IMG/VR virus record: IMGVR_UViG_3300025707_000018
Coordinates: 1-36,298 of that record
Direction: 5' to 3' (one strand)
DNA length: 36,298 bases
From: a virus
Of the stretch, positions 13,092-22,424 are shown one piece after another. How positions within the stretch are numbered: position 1 is the stretch's first letter; each line of letters starts with the position of its first letter. The notes under the pieces are model-generated. The model saw nothing but the letters and a program-made list of their open reading frames with translations. It had not been told where the DNA came from and ran no database searches. The translations under genes were made by a program, and so were the position numbers.

Positions 13092-14020
13092 CGTAATTCT
13101 TTTAAATAGGATATTAATTCTTTTATCCTATTTGGGTCGTTTAAAAATTCCTTTTGTTTGTATGATGTATTTTTTCCAGGAACAAACTCTAAGTTTTCTA
13201 AAAATTTTATAGGAATTCCCTCTCTAAATCTGTATATACCTTTATGTGTAATTTCTTCTGGATTTTTTGCAGCCATTTCAGCAAGTTCTTCAATGTCTAA
13301 AAGAGATGGATATTTATTTTGACCAACGGCACCCCTTATAACCTGACCAACATCACGCATAATTTTAGTTTCATTTCGTCTCAAATCATAGTCAGCCATA
13401 TTAGCATTATATTCAAATGGAGAATCTACCATCTTACTCTTTACCTTGTCGTAGGCCTTAACAAGTTGTGCACTAGCAAGTTCATTTTTTTTCATTATAT
13501 ATTCATAAGGAACTTGAAATTGAGATACAGTTCCAGGCAATTCTTTGCTTCCTGTAAGAGAATATCCGGAAGCATACCTTTCTGCATAATTGGGAAATAA
13601 TGTAGAATAAAGAACTCCAGGATAATTATCTTTATCTTTATTAAATATTTTTTTACCCCCACCAACACGCTTGCCTTTTTCAACTAATTTTTGCATAGCA
13701 GTAGTTGTGGGTAAAACATTTTCATCGCCTCTGAAAAGAGAAACTGAGCCTTTTTTAATCTTCGGATTTAATAATCCTGCAGCCAAACCAATACCTTTAA
13801 TACCTTTACCTAAGCCTAAAGTAGCTGCATCAAAAGCAATATTTTGAACAGGGTTTTTAACATAATCAGATAAAATATCAACTCCTAAACCTAGTCCTTT
13901 TGATATTCCACCTATTAAAGCTTCAGGTCCAGTCTTAAACAAAAAATTATCAGCACCTTTTAAAACGTCCGACAATGTTTTTTGTTTATTTTTTGTTTCT
14001 ATATTTTCTTTATTAATCAA
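13088..14020 (-). CDS. Late protein with possible ADP-ribosyltransferase-like domain
   Basis: A 310-aa protein, last in the late array, starting at TTG (14020) and overlapping the upstream gene by 8 bases. Residues 1-90 contain DVLKG (18-22) and Gly-rich hydrophobic stretches like those of ejection proteins. The C-terminal part shows SLFRG (94-98), then VLYST (136-140) with AERYA (146-150), then a GTVSQFQVP strand (163-171). That order (Arg-Gly, Tyr-x-Ser-Thr plus Ala-x-x-Tyr-Ala, then a Val-Pro strand) resembles ADP-ribosyltransferase folds, but I cannot place the Glu-x-Glu catalytic pair. If right, it would be a virion-injected ART, as T4 Alt is. A purely structural protein remains possible. 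Confidence 0.45.
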   Translation of the reverse strand: MINKENIETKNKQKTLSDVLKGADNFLFKTGPEALIGGISKGLGLGVDILSDYVKNPVQNIAFDAATLGLGKGIKGIGLAAGLLNPKIKKGSVSLFRGDENVLPTTTAMQKLVEKGKRVGGGKKIFNKDKDNYPGVLYSTLFPNYAERYASGYSLTGSKELPGTVSQFQVPYEYIMKKNELASAQLVKAYDKVKSKMVDSPFEYNANMADYDLRRNETKIMRDVGQVIRGAVGQNKYPSLLDIEELAEMAAKNPEEITHKGIYRFREGIPIKFLENLEFVPGKNTSYKQKEFLNDPNRIKELISYLKELR

Positions 14021-14684
14021 AAGGACCCTTGCTAAGAGTTTTAGATATTGATTCTAAAATCTTCATTATGTCGCTTTGAGCTCTATAGGTTGGCATTCCA
14101 GGACCAGCTAAACCTTGTTTCTTTGTTATAGCTGGAAGAAAATCTCTTCCTCTTTTAGATATGTCGTATATCGTACCTGTCAAACTTCTGTCTTGGTTGT
14201 ATAGCAGTTTAGCTATTTGAGACTCATTCGATTTAATTGAATTTTCAAGCAATTGTTTTTTAGATAATCCTTTAGCAGTACTCTTTCCAACAGAAACTCT
14301 TTTAACTAAACCTAAAGCTTCTCTTTCAAAAGCTGGCATATTTAAAGATTTCTGACTTCCTTTTAAAACGTCCTGCATGGTTACTGCGTTCGGATTCTTT
14401 CCTGTTATATAAGATGTATCAATAGGTTTTCTAGCGACTAAGTCGTCAGCTTGCTTAGCTCCTCTACCCATCAATTCGTCAAAGATTCTCATAAGGGTCT
14501 TACCACTTCTTTTTGCTGCAGTTCCAGCAAGCTTAAGCTTCTTTCCTGGGTCTACTAAACCCATAAGTATTTGTTCTAGTTGTTCCATTTCCTCTGGAGA
14601 TACTCTTCCAGAAGAATCAAATTCTGCACTCTTTTCTCCGAAATAGTCCATTAATGTTTTATTGTTCATGTCTTCACTTTTCAT
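14013..14684 (-). CDS. Late hypothetical protein, probable internal virion protein
   Basis: A 223-aa basic, helical protein with ribosome site GAGG nine bases before the ATG. It shares the motif TMQDVLKG (102-109) with the following protein. An Arg/Lys-rich middle (KLAGTAAKRSGKTLMRIFDE) suggests DNA or membrane association. Between the giant protein and the ART-like gene, it probably belongs to the ejected set. No family is known to me. Confidence 0.6.
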   Translation of the reverse strand: MKSEDMNNKTLMDYFGEKSAEFDSSGRVSPEEMEQLEQILMGLVDPGKKLKLAGTAAKRSGKTLMRIFDELMGRGAKQADDLVARKPIDTSYITGKNPNAVTMQDVLKGSQKSLNMPAFEREALGLVKRVSVGKSTAKGLSKKQLLENSIKSNESQIAKLLYNQDRSLTGTIYDISKRGRDFLPAITKKQGLAGPGMPTYRAQSDIMKILESISKTLSKGPFD

Positions 14685-14688
14685 AGTC

Positions 14689-17600
14689 TTAGTCCTCTAA
14701 GTATTGTGTTATGTCGAAGTCTTTATCTTCGTAATATTCTCTGTTTTTATTCACTTCTTTTACAAATTTTTTATTTAAGGATTTTGAATTAAAAGGATTC
14801 CTTAATGAATTTTCATACGGATTAATTGCAAGAGCTGGGATATCTTTTACGTATTGAGACTTATTCCAGTCTGAAGCTAACTTAGCAGCTGCTTCTGCAT
14901 TGTCTTCATACTTAGCTGTTCCTGGGCCAGTGCCAAGAAGAATTATTCTTTGTATCTCTTGGAATACATAACCTCTTCTGGTTTCCGCATTGTCTCTATA
15001 TAGTTTAGGTGGTGGCTTGCCTTCTCCTCCCAAAAATTCAGGAAGGTCTCCTTTATATGCATACCAAGATAGTGATGCATTTATCATACTTCCAAAAGTA
15101 GGTCCTAATTTTATCATATTTTTTCTAGTCTGTATATTTAAATCATGTTCATTGGTAGCAAAGTTCAATATACTATTTAGTGCTACAGTTCCTATTCTTT
15201 CAGCGTCATCAAGAAGTACGGGTTTAACTAAAAAAGATATAGCATTGAAAGGTTCATTGTTATCCACTATATCTCCATAGGCACCTAAAACTCCTCCGGC
15301 AGCCATTGCAGAAGCAATTTCTTTTCCTGTTCCCAATTGAACGTATTTAGTTCTTTCTTCCTCGCTATTAAACCTCAAGTCTCCTGACATATATTTTAAT
15401 AAATCTGCTCTAGCTTTTAAAGATATAGAGCCACCAATAGCACCACTAGCTGCTAAATAAAGAGGAGATAATATATTTCCATTAGCCATTTCATCTTGAA
15501 CTATTTTAAGAGCATATTTAGATTGTCTTATAGGGAATCTTTTAAACAGCGTAAAAGGTTTAAAATAAGAATCATTTAAAGCTAATGCATCTTTATCAAA
15601 GTTTCTTCCTTGTTGAGAGTCACTGGCATATGATTCCATACCTCTTAAAATCTTTTTTTTCATTTGAGCTTCTCCAGCATTTGCGGGATTATAAGTTCTA
15701 TCTATAATAGATTTCTTATATTTCAAAGCTTCATCTGCATCTATTCCAAATGTGTTTTTTAATTTATTCTTAGCATAAGCTTTTCTATTTATTAAAGGCA
15801 TTGTAGCAGTAACTTCTAAATTTTGAGCCAGCCCCATCTTTCCATCATACATCATCACTAGCTTTCTAATATAATCTTCAGCAGCAGCTCCAGCTTGCAT
15901 TTTATTAAATAAATTAATTGCCATAAATGGTTTTGCTGCAAAATCTTTTGCCATTGTATACCAATCTTTTAATCCCATTTCACCTTTAAAAGTTTTTATA
16001 AAAGCTTGAGTAGGGTCTGAAAATTTTATTAACCTAGCTTGACCAATCTGTAAAGCTCTACTACCTCCTAAAATTTCATCAAACAAAGAAAGAGCTGTAA
16101 CTCCGGATTGTTTTACCATGTCTCTAACCTGAGGGTTAAATACGTAATTAGTTAATCCTCTTACAACAGAACCTACTCCCAACTGAGGTATTGTAGATAT
16201 AAAAGCCTGAGTCATGTTTGGTATGGTAGCTGTACCTAAAGATATTTTACTTAACATTTCAAATTCCGAAGCAGCATAAAGTCCGTTTGATAATAATCCT
16301 TGTCTAGTAAGAGCATCTTCACCAGTTATAGATTCTTTTACCAACCTAACAGCATCTCTTTCCTTAAATATAAACTCAGGTACATCAGCACTTCCTGTTT
16401 TTTTGTTTAAAGAATTTTTTCCTAACCTTCTTCCTATAGCAGCACCAATTCCAGACATCTCTGCTCCTTCCGGTATTCTAGAAATTAATTTATCTAAAAA
16501 TGCTCCGTCTGGCATAAATGTTTTTGATAGTTCAATACGTTTTGTAGAACCATTTATATAGTCTGTAAAAAGAGTTAATAAGTTTTTGTCTAACATCTTA
16601 GACTTAGACTCAACAAGTCCAGCTACAATATCTATAGTTCCAGCAGAACCCACTACTTTTCTAGATTTTTCAAGAGGAGCGTATACTTTAAATCCATCTG
16701 TATATATATTAGCATTTACAGCAGCCCAAACATCATACTCAGGTACGTCTGATAAAACAGAACCTTTTCTATCTAAAATCCTTCTTGTTTCAGTAAAAAT
16801 TTCTCCAACAGCTTTTTTATTAGGGTCATTAGACTTGACTAATTTAGTAACAAAGTCTTCTACGCTTTTCTTTATTTTTGTTTTTGTTGCTTCGTCTGCA
16901 TTCCTAAGAGCAACTTCGGGGTCTAGGGATAAGTCTCCTCTAGTAAGTTTCGATATTTTTTCGTTCAAGGAAAGTGTTTCAGTATAAATAGTATCTCTTA
17001 TAGGTTTACTTATAACAAAAGGCATGTACCATTCTTTTCTTCCAGCAACCTTTATCTTTGCTTTTATAGCATCGTCGTAAGTCTCATCCATTATGGTTTT
17101 TATCTGCTCTACTGTTTTTATTCTTCTTTGTAAGAAAGAAACTTCTTTATCTGTTAGGTTTCCTTTTTTAATCATTTTAGTAGCATTAGATTTCATTGTA
17201 ATTAGGTGCTTAGGATTTGCATCTAACAATCTATATTCATCAAAACCGGAAGGTATTGTTTTTCCATTACTAAGTTCTACTTTATTTCCAACAATCCAAT
17301 TTTCCATATTCTGATTTCTGAATGGATTATATCCTGTCATGAATCTAGGAAGAACTTTTCTCATACTAAGTACAGCTGTATCCATACCAATTGCTTTTTG
17401 TAAATCTGTTATTCTTGTAGTAGCAGCAGTAACAATATTTCTATCTAACTTAGAAAGAAGTCTAACAGCTGTCCTAGCTGCAGGACTTTTTAAATCACTT
17501 CCTAAACTACCAACTAATGTTTTTCCAAAGTTTACAATAATAGATTCTCCTGCTACTCCAGTTATATCATCTATTACAGAACCAAATTCATCTCTTATAA

Positions 17601-19407
17601 AATTTTCATGATTTTTAATAAACTGTATGTCTCCAAACTGTTCTGTTACTAATCTAAGTTCAACGTCGGTCATATCTTTTATCTTAGGAGGTTCTTTTAA
17701 GTTGCTCCATTTTTCAATATTATATTCATTAGCTGTATTTTCTATAGCTCTTATATAATCTCCTTCTTCTAATCCATTTTTACCGGCATTAGAGTCGGCT
17801 CTAAGTTGTCTTAAAGCTCTTCTTCTTTCTAATGTTAAAGCAAAATAACCTCTGTTTTTATCTTTTAAATTTTTAGCTAATGTAGGTTGTGAGGTATAAT
17901 TCTTTAAAAACAATTCTGAGTTTACTTCATCTAAAGCGTATGTATTTCTTCCAATCTTTACATTAAACTTAGCTCCAGTTTCTGTAACTTCCAGGCTCTT
18001 TCTATCTATCTTTGCATCAAGGCTTGTAGGAATAGGTTCCGGTGCTCTAGTTTCTACAGTTATCTTACCTTTCTTTCCTCCTGTTTTTACAGGTGAGCCA
18101 ACTATTTCTACGTTAGCATAAGGTCCACTTGCCATACCAGCAGGTAATCTTTTTTTATTTAAATCTTTTATCGATAAAGAAACCTGTTCTGTTATTTTAG
18201 GGTCTCCTTTTCTTCCTGTCAACCTAATTAAAGGCTCTGATACTCTTTTGAACACATCTGAACCTTGTCTTAAATATCTTTGGAGCTCAACAGATTCGGG
18301 TATAATTTCTGATATTTCATCCCAATTTAAACCTCTTAGTATTTTTCCATCAACCTCTGTTAAAGGTATACTTTTACCTTTTTTATAAGAAGCTCTTAAA
18401 GAGTTAAATGTACTTCTAGGTAATCCAGCTGCAGATGCAATACCTGCTGCTAGAACAAAATTTTGCATAAAAGGACTATTTTGTTCTGCATCAAAATCTC
18501 TTTCATATATAAGTCCAGATGAAGCCATTATTGCTCCAATTTCTCCAGCAATTCCAGATTCAATTCCTCTAGATTTTCCTTTAGCTCTACCGCTTAGTAG
18601 AATTCCTTTATTAGCCGTGCCAGCGTATTTAGCAGTACCAAAACCAGCTCCTCCTATAACACCAACTCCATAACCTCTCAAGTAATCTAGTGGGTCAGAC
18701 TGTTTTCCAATGTCAGACATTATTGCTAAATATCTTTTATTTTTATCTTTAATCTTTTGATACTTAGATATATCAAATTCAGAATTTATTACAGCATCTC
18801 TCATTTCAGCTGCTCCTGTATAAAATCCTTCCTGTGCTCCAAATGCACCCGCTTCTGTAAAAGCTATTCTAGAAACATTGTCTACAAATTCTTTTTTAGA
18901 ACCCTTTGACATAAACCCTTTTTTTATCATTGTATTTGCTATAAATTCAGTTGCTTTTCTTCCACCCGCAATTTGTGCTACTTTACCAGCACCAGCACCC
19001 AATCCTAATGTTGCAATATTTGAAGGGGTAGGTAAAAGAAAAGACGATGCCGCTACGCCTATATCATACATAATACCTCTATCAACAACATCTCTATTTG
19101 GAACTCCAAATCTTTTGTTACCTGTTAATATTTCTTTAGCAATACCATCTATGCTGTTGTTATATCCTTCTTTTAAAACGTCAGGTAAGTACTTATCCCA
19201 AAACTCTCCTATGCGTTCATCTTTAGATTTTGAAGCAAGGTCTATAGGGGTTAAATCATCTATAGATTTATATGTATCTACTTCCGTAGGAGTCGGGGAA
19301 ACTCCAGCTGAAAAGTTAAGTGATAAAGTATCAGGTATGGTTACTTCCTGTTTTTTAGGAAGTCCTAACCCAGCTGAAAAATCTGGTTTTTTGTCTTGTT
19401 CTGACAT
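14689..19407 (-). CDS. Giant internal virion / DNA-ejection-type protein
   Basis: A 1572-aa protein, by far the longest here. Long helical regions alternate with Gly/Ala-rich hydrophobic segments (for example NIATLGLGAGAGKVAQIAGG and GIAGEIGAIMASSGLIYERD), as in podovirus internal core proteins that form a channel across the cell envelope during ejection (T7 gp16-type role; sequence similarity not claimed). No transglycosylase motif is visible in it; that activity may be supplied by the gene at 21832. PDVLKE occurs at 75-80. The C-terminal 350 residues are Lys-rich helices that resemble the large polyvalent-protein-associated domains found in marine phages. Preceded by four smaller genes typical of ejection operons. 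Confidence 0.7.
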   Translation of the reverse strand: MSEQDKKPDFSAGLGLPKKQEVTIPDTLSLNFSAGVSPTPTEVDTYKSIDDLTPIDLASKSKDERIGEFWDKYLPDVLKEGYNNSIDGIAKEILTGNKRFGVPNRDVVDRGIMYDIGVAASSFLLPTPSNIATLGLGAGAGKVAQIAGGRKATEFIANTMIKKGFMSKGSKKEFVDNVSRIAFTEAGAFGAQEGFYTGAAEMRDAVINSEFDISKYQKIKDKNKRYLAIMSDIGKQSDPLDYLRGYGVGVIGGAGFGTAKYAGTANKGILLSGRAKGKSRGIESGIAGEIGAIMASSGLIYERDFDAEQNSPFMQNFVLAAGIASAAGLPRSTFNSLRASYKKGKSIPLTEVDGKILRGLNWDEISEIIPESVELQRYLRQGSDVFKRVSEPLIRLTGRKGDPKITEQVSLSIKDLNKKRLPAGMASGPYANVEIVGSPVKTGGKKGKITVETRAPEPIPTSLDAKIDRKSLEVTETGAKFNVKIGRNTYALDEVNSELFLKNYTSQPTLAKNLKDKNRGYFALTLERRRALRQLRADSNAGKNGLEEGDYIRAIENTANEYNIEKWSNLKEPPKIKDMTDVELRLVTEQFGDIQFIKNHENFIRDEFGSVIDDITGVAGESIIVNFGKTLVGSLGSDLKSPAARTAVRLLSKLDRNIVTAATTRITDLQKAIGMDTAVLSMRKVLPRFMTGYNPFRNQNMENWIVGNKVELSNGKTIPSGFDEYRLLDANPKHLITMKSNATKMIKKGNLTDKEVSFLQRRIKTVEQIKTIMDETYDDAIKAKIKVAGRKEWYMPFVISKPIRDTIYTETLSLNEKISKLTRGDLSLDPEVALRNADEATKTKIKKSVEDFVTKLVKSNDPNKKAVGEIFTETRRILDRKGSVLSDVPEYDVWAAVNANIYTDGFKVYAPLEKSRKVVGSAGTIDIVAGLVESKSKMLDKNLLTLFTDYINGSTKRIELSKTFMPDGAFLDKLISRIPEGAEMSGIGAAIGRRLGKNSLNKKTGSADVPEFIFKERDAVRLVKESITGEDALTRQGLLSNGLYAASEFEMLSKISLGTATIPNMTQAFISTIPQLGVGSVVRGLTNYVFNPQVRDMVKQSGVTALSLFDEILGGSRALQIGQARLIKFSDPTQAFIKTFKGEMGLKDWYTMAKDFAAKPFMAINLFNKMQAGAAAEDYIRKLVMMYDGKMGLAQNLEVTATMPLINRKAYAKNKLKNTFGIDADEALKYKKSIIDRTYNPANAGEAQMKKKILRGMESYASDSQQGRNFDKDALALNDSYFKPFTLFKRFPIRQSKYALKIVQDEMANGNILSPLYLAASGAIGGSISLKARADLLKYMSGDLRFNSEEERTKYVQLGTGKEIASAMAAGGVLGAYGDIVDNNEPFNAISFLVKPVLLDDAERIGTVALNSILNFATNEHDLNIQTRKNMIKLGPTFGSMINASLSWYAYKGDLPEFLGGEGKPPPKLYRDNAETRRGYVFQEIQRIILLGTGPGTAKYEDNAEAAAKLASDWNKSQYVKDIPALAINPYENSLRNPFNSKSLNKKFVKEVNKNREYYEDKDFDITQYLED

Positions 19408-19408
19408 A

Positions 19409-20506
19409 TTATATGCCTAGTAAATTATAGTTAGCTGTTGTTATAAATTCTTGGTATTCAGGGCCAATGTATTCTAAAAATTGCTCTGACATATATTTTA
19501 TATTTTTATCTTTATTTAAGGCTTCGGCTAATTTTTCTCTAGATAATTTAGATAGCTCAGGGTTTGATTCAATAATTAACCCTCCAATAGTATTAACAAT
19601 CTCTTGTTTTCTATAAGGACCAACTTGTTGAAAGAATGTTTGCTCTCCTGGTTCTCTAAGTAGTATAGTAGATTTTATCTGTCTTAATGCTTCTTTTGCA
19701 TTTTCAGTAGAAACTTTTTTAAAGTCTACAGACGCTTTCTCATATCTACTCTCATCATAACTGTATGAACCTGCTGGTTGTAAGTTTATAAATGTTTCTA
19801 AGTTGTCTGAAGTAGGAGCGTTAACTCTCTCATAATCTCCCATAACTTTGTAAAGAGATTTCATACTAGAATTAATTGTAGATGCAGTTAATCCTCCTAT
19901 TTCTTTATCATCAAATCCTAACTCATCGGATAAGCCATTCTTTTTATACATATTCATCATTTTTTCAAAATCTGAATAAGGTTGCAATCCATTTTTTACT
20001 CTTCTAAGTGTTCTAGCAATTGCATTTTTATGCTCTGATATAGGTTGTGATATATCTGCTGTAATAGCAAGGTCAGAAGATATTTCTTTCAATGCACCTC
20101 TACCTTTATTTATAACATCCATCCAACCCTTAGAGTCTTTATATAAATCTTTATTGGTTTCTCCCACCATTCTATCTCGTCTTATGTCATATATAGAAGA
20201 ACCATCATCTCTTATTCCAAGAAGTGCTTCTGCATTATTATAACCTTGCATGGTTCCTTTTTCTATTTCAGTTCTTATATCTACAAAGTAATCTTTGTTA
20301 AAACTTGATTCCATTTTAACACTATTTTCTTGTTGTTTAACAAGAAGGTCTTTAGCATCTTTATTTTTATTATATTTAATCAACTCACTTTGTCTTTTAT
20401 TTTTTGCGTTTTCTGTAGTAATATCTTTTAAAGTATCCATAGCTTTCTCAAGAGCTGTTTGTCCTAAAGATTTTGATAATGTTGGGTTTATAACTGTTCT
20501 AGCCAT
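19409..20506 (-). CDS. Internal virion-type structural protein
   Basis: A 365-aa helical, charged protein. The frame extends upstream to a TTG at 20533, but the ATG at 20506 (starting MARTVINPTL) is preferred: it overlaps the previous gene by only 8 bases, as others do here. No catalytic motif is seen. It contains Lys-rich coiled-coil-like stretches. One base separates it from the start of the giant protein gene, so the two are co-expressed and probably assemble together. Confidence 0.6.
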   Translation of the reverse strand: MARTVINPTLSKSLGQTALEKAMDTLKDITTENAKNKRQSELIKYNKNKDAKDLLVKQQENSVKMESSFNKDYFVDIRTEIEKGTMQGYNNAEALLGIRDDGSSIYDIRRDRMVGETNKDLYKDSKGWMDVINKGRGALKEISSDLAITADISQPISEHKNAIARTLRRVKNGLQPYSDFEKMMNMYKKNGLSDELGFDDKEIGGLTASTINSSMKSLYKVMGDYERVNAPTSDNLETFINLQPAGSYSYDESRYEKASVDFKKVSTENAKEALRQIKSTILLREPGEQTFFQQVGPYRKQEIVNTIGGLIIESNPELSKLSREKLAEALNKDKNIKYMSEQFLEYIGPEYQEFITTANYNLLGI

Positions 20507-21164
20507 TTTGTGCGTAATCTCCATATAAGTCAATTAATTGTTGATAGTCTTGCCCTATTAAACCTTGGGCAGCAGCATTAAAACTCATTCTATCTCCCAT
20601 CCCTAATCTAGAATTAAAAGATTCTATGTCTTGTGCTGTAACAAGCCTTCCTTGATTCCCACCCGTTGGGTCTGCTTGAGTAATTTGTAATGCTCTTGTT
20701 GTTGAATCTCCTAAGAAAGATGTAAACATACCTTGTAATGCACCATACTGACTACCTAACTGTTCTTGAGTAGCAGTTCTTTTTTGAGAAGTTTGTCTTG
20801 CTAAGTCTCCATATGATTCACTTCCAGCTTGTCTTGCCATGCTCATCAATCTATCTTGAGCTCCACCAGTAAGACCGCTAGGCTTTCCAGCTTGTTGTAT
20901 TTTCTGAAGCTCAGACTGTAATCCAGTTCTTTGTCTTCCCGCTTGGAATCCAAACTGTTGTTCAATGCCTCCCATTAAAGAAGACTCCAATCCTTTTAAG
21001 GACTGTATACCTTCTTGATACCCTTCTATGTCAAAAGGAGAAAAGAATTGTCCATACTCTCCACCAGAACCATAGCCAAATCTTTGACCAGGGTCTTTAA
21101 GAGCGTCCATAGAAAGACCTCTTTCTTCTAATAATTGTTCTAATGTTTTATATTCTATAGCCAT
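20499..21164 (-). CDS. Gln/Gly-rich internal virion-type protein
   Basis: A 221-aa protein rich in Gln, Gly and Ser (GGIEQQFGFQAGRQRTGLQS), without membrane spans. Similar low-complexity Gln/Gly proteins sit in the internal core or adaptor position of short-tailed phages. Its start overlaps the previous stop in a TAATG junction. The function is inferred from position only. Confidence 0.6.
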   Translation of the reverse strand: MAIEYKTLEQLLEERGLSMDALKDPGQRFGYGSGGEYGQFFSPFDIEGYQEGIQSLKGLESSLMGGIEQQFGFQAGRQRTGLQSELQKIQQAGKPSGLTGGAQDRLMSMARQAGSESYGDLARQTSQKRTATQEQLGSQYGALQGMFTSFLGDSTTRALQITQADPTGGNQGRLVTAQDIESFNSRLGMGDRMSFNAAAQGLIGQDYQQLIDLYGDYAQNG

Positions 21165-21832
21165 TATTCTTCTATCCCTATATTGTATAAACTTCTATCT
21201 CCTAAACCATAATTATTGCTTCTAAATGTATTAAAACTATCATTGTTAAAAATATTTCTAGTAGCATCAACTACTGGAGCTTTATCAGTCTCTTTAGCTT
21301 GATTTCTTAAAAAATCCATAAACGAAGTTCCCTCAGAAACAGTTCCAGCTAATTCTGCTGCTTGATATCCTCCATATAAACTAGTAGCTGTTGAAACTAA
21401 ATCATTAAAGAAAGAACCTTTTAATGCTTGCGATACAATATCTCTAGTCCCTTGTATAGATGAAAGTAAGTCTTTTCCTGCTTGGTCTGCAAATAGTCTA
21501 TCTTCAAATCCTGGAGCCGCCTTATTTATATCAAAAGTAAATTTAGGTTTTTTTCTAGCTCTTCTAGCACCAAATCCTAAGATAGCTAAAGGAACTGCTG
21601 CTCCCGGAATAATACTACCTAAAGTTTGTAAAGTATCAATCTTTGCTCCCTTCTCTCCATAGTCTTGAATGTCTAGTCCTACATCATCTGCTGCTTCTTG
21701 ATATGCCCTACTTCCTTCTTTTATAGATTTCTCTGATTCAAAGATAGAGCTACCTAACATTCCTAGTGTTTCTTTTTGACCTAGCTGTTGGTCTGCTCTT
21801 AATCCAGCTAATATTTGTGATAATGTTGCCAT
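21164..21832 (-). CDS. Late hypothetical protein
   Basis: A 222-aa protein. Residues about 69-89 are hydrophobic (TLGSIIPGAAVPLAILGFGA), followed by a basic patch RRARKKPK, suggesting one membrane-interacting helix. The start shares TAATG with the stop of the transglycosylase-like gene. It is probably part of the ejection machinery. The family is not recognised. Confidence 0.6.
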   Translation of the reverse strand: MATLSQILAGLRADQQLGQKETLGMLGSSIFESEKSIKEGSRAYQEAADDVGLDIQDYGEKGAKIDTLQTLGSIIPGAAVPLAILGFGARRARKKPKFTFDINKAAPGFEDRLFADQAGKDLLSSIQGTRDIVSQALKGSFFNDLVSTATSLYGGYQAAELAGTVSEGTSFMDFLRNQAKETDKAPVVDATRNIFNNDSFNTFRSNNYGLGDRSLYNIGIEE

Positions 21833-22320
21833 TATATTTTTCCTTTTGTTAATAATAAAAAATGTTCTACACTACCAGCACCTTCAACAGTGTTGTAGTG
21901 TTGTTTCCAATACTTTGCTAATCCTTCGGGACCAGGCTCGATAGCTTCTGGTACACGCCAGTACTTAATCCTACAGTGCAAAACACCAGCAGCAATATTA
22001 GTACGAAGAATCCAATCCCAATTATCAGGCTGAGGGTCAATAAAGTGATAAGGGTCAATTCCAAGAATATCTGCAGCCCTTTGCATAAGTTCAGGCCTAG
22101 CCGATATAAAGTTCTTGCAATTGTCGACAGCTGTTTCAGGTTCCACTTGCCAGAAACTTCTAGCAGGACCAGCTCCAATTTGTTCAATGTATTCGTACTT
22201 GCTCTCCACAAGTCCAGTTGCATAGACAATATCCAAAGCCTCAGCTTTCGCATACTTTTCTCCTAACTGAACGCATACATCTTTAATAAGATTTTTAATC
22301 TGAGTACTATCTACGCTCAT
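21832..22320 (-). CDS. Lysozyme/transglycosylase-like virion protein
   Basis: A 162-aa product starting at 22320, where AAAGGAGAACCA gives a strong ribosome site; the frame runs up to an ATG at 22380 that would add a hydrophobic leader but lacks a ribosome site. The motif VYATGLVESKYEYIEQIG has a Glu in the place of the catalytic Glu of the lysozyme-like fold, followed by GPARSFWQVEP, close to the G-x-AR-x-x-WQ-x-E motif of phage transglycosylase-like proteins. It would cut peptidoglycan locally during infection. It may also serve in lysis, since no other endolysin is visible. It has its own candidate promoter at 22387-22413. Confidence 0.65.
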   Translation of the reverse strand: MSVDSTQIKNLIKDVCVQLGEKYAKAEALDIVYATGLVESKYEYIEQIGAGPARSFWQVEPETAVDNCKNFISARPELMQRAADILGIDPYHFIDPQPDNWDWILRTNIAAGVLHCRIKYWRVPEAIEPGPEGLAKYWKQHYNTVEGAGSVEHFLLLTKGKI

Positions 22321-22386
22321 TGGTTCTCCTTTTATTGTAAGTAAAAACATTACAAATATGATTTGTATGTACCTCACCATAAGAAA

Positions 22387-22413
22387 ATAATAAATTATTA
22401 GTCTTTATGTCAA
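22387..22413 (-). promoter_or_regulatory. Candidate internal late promoter with consensus -35
   Basis: On the minus strand, TTGACA (22413-22408) matches the -35 consensus exactly. A -10 of TATTAT is 15 bases further on (22392-22387), and TATTTT at an 18-base spacing is an alternative. It sits in the 104-base gap between the methyltransferase stop and the start at 22320, one of the few gaps in the late array. Confidence 0.6.
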
Positions 22414-22424
22414 GTATTTTATCT

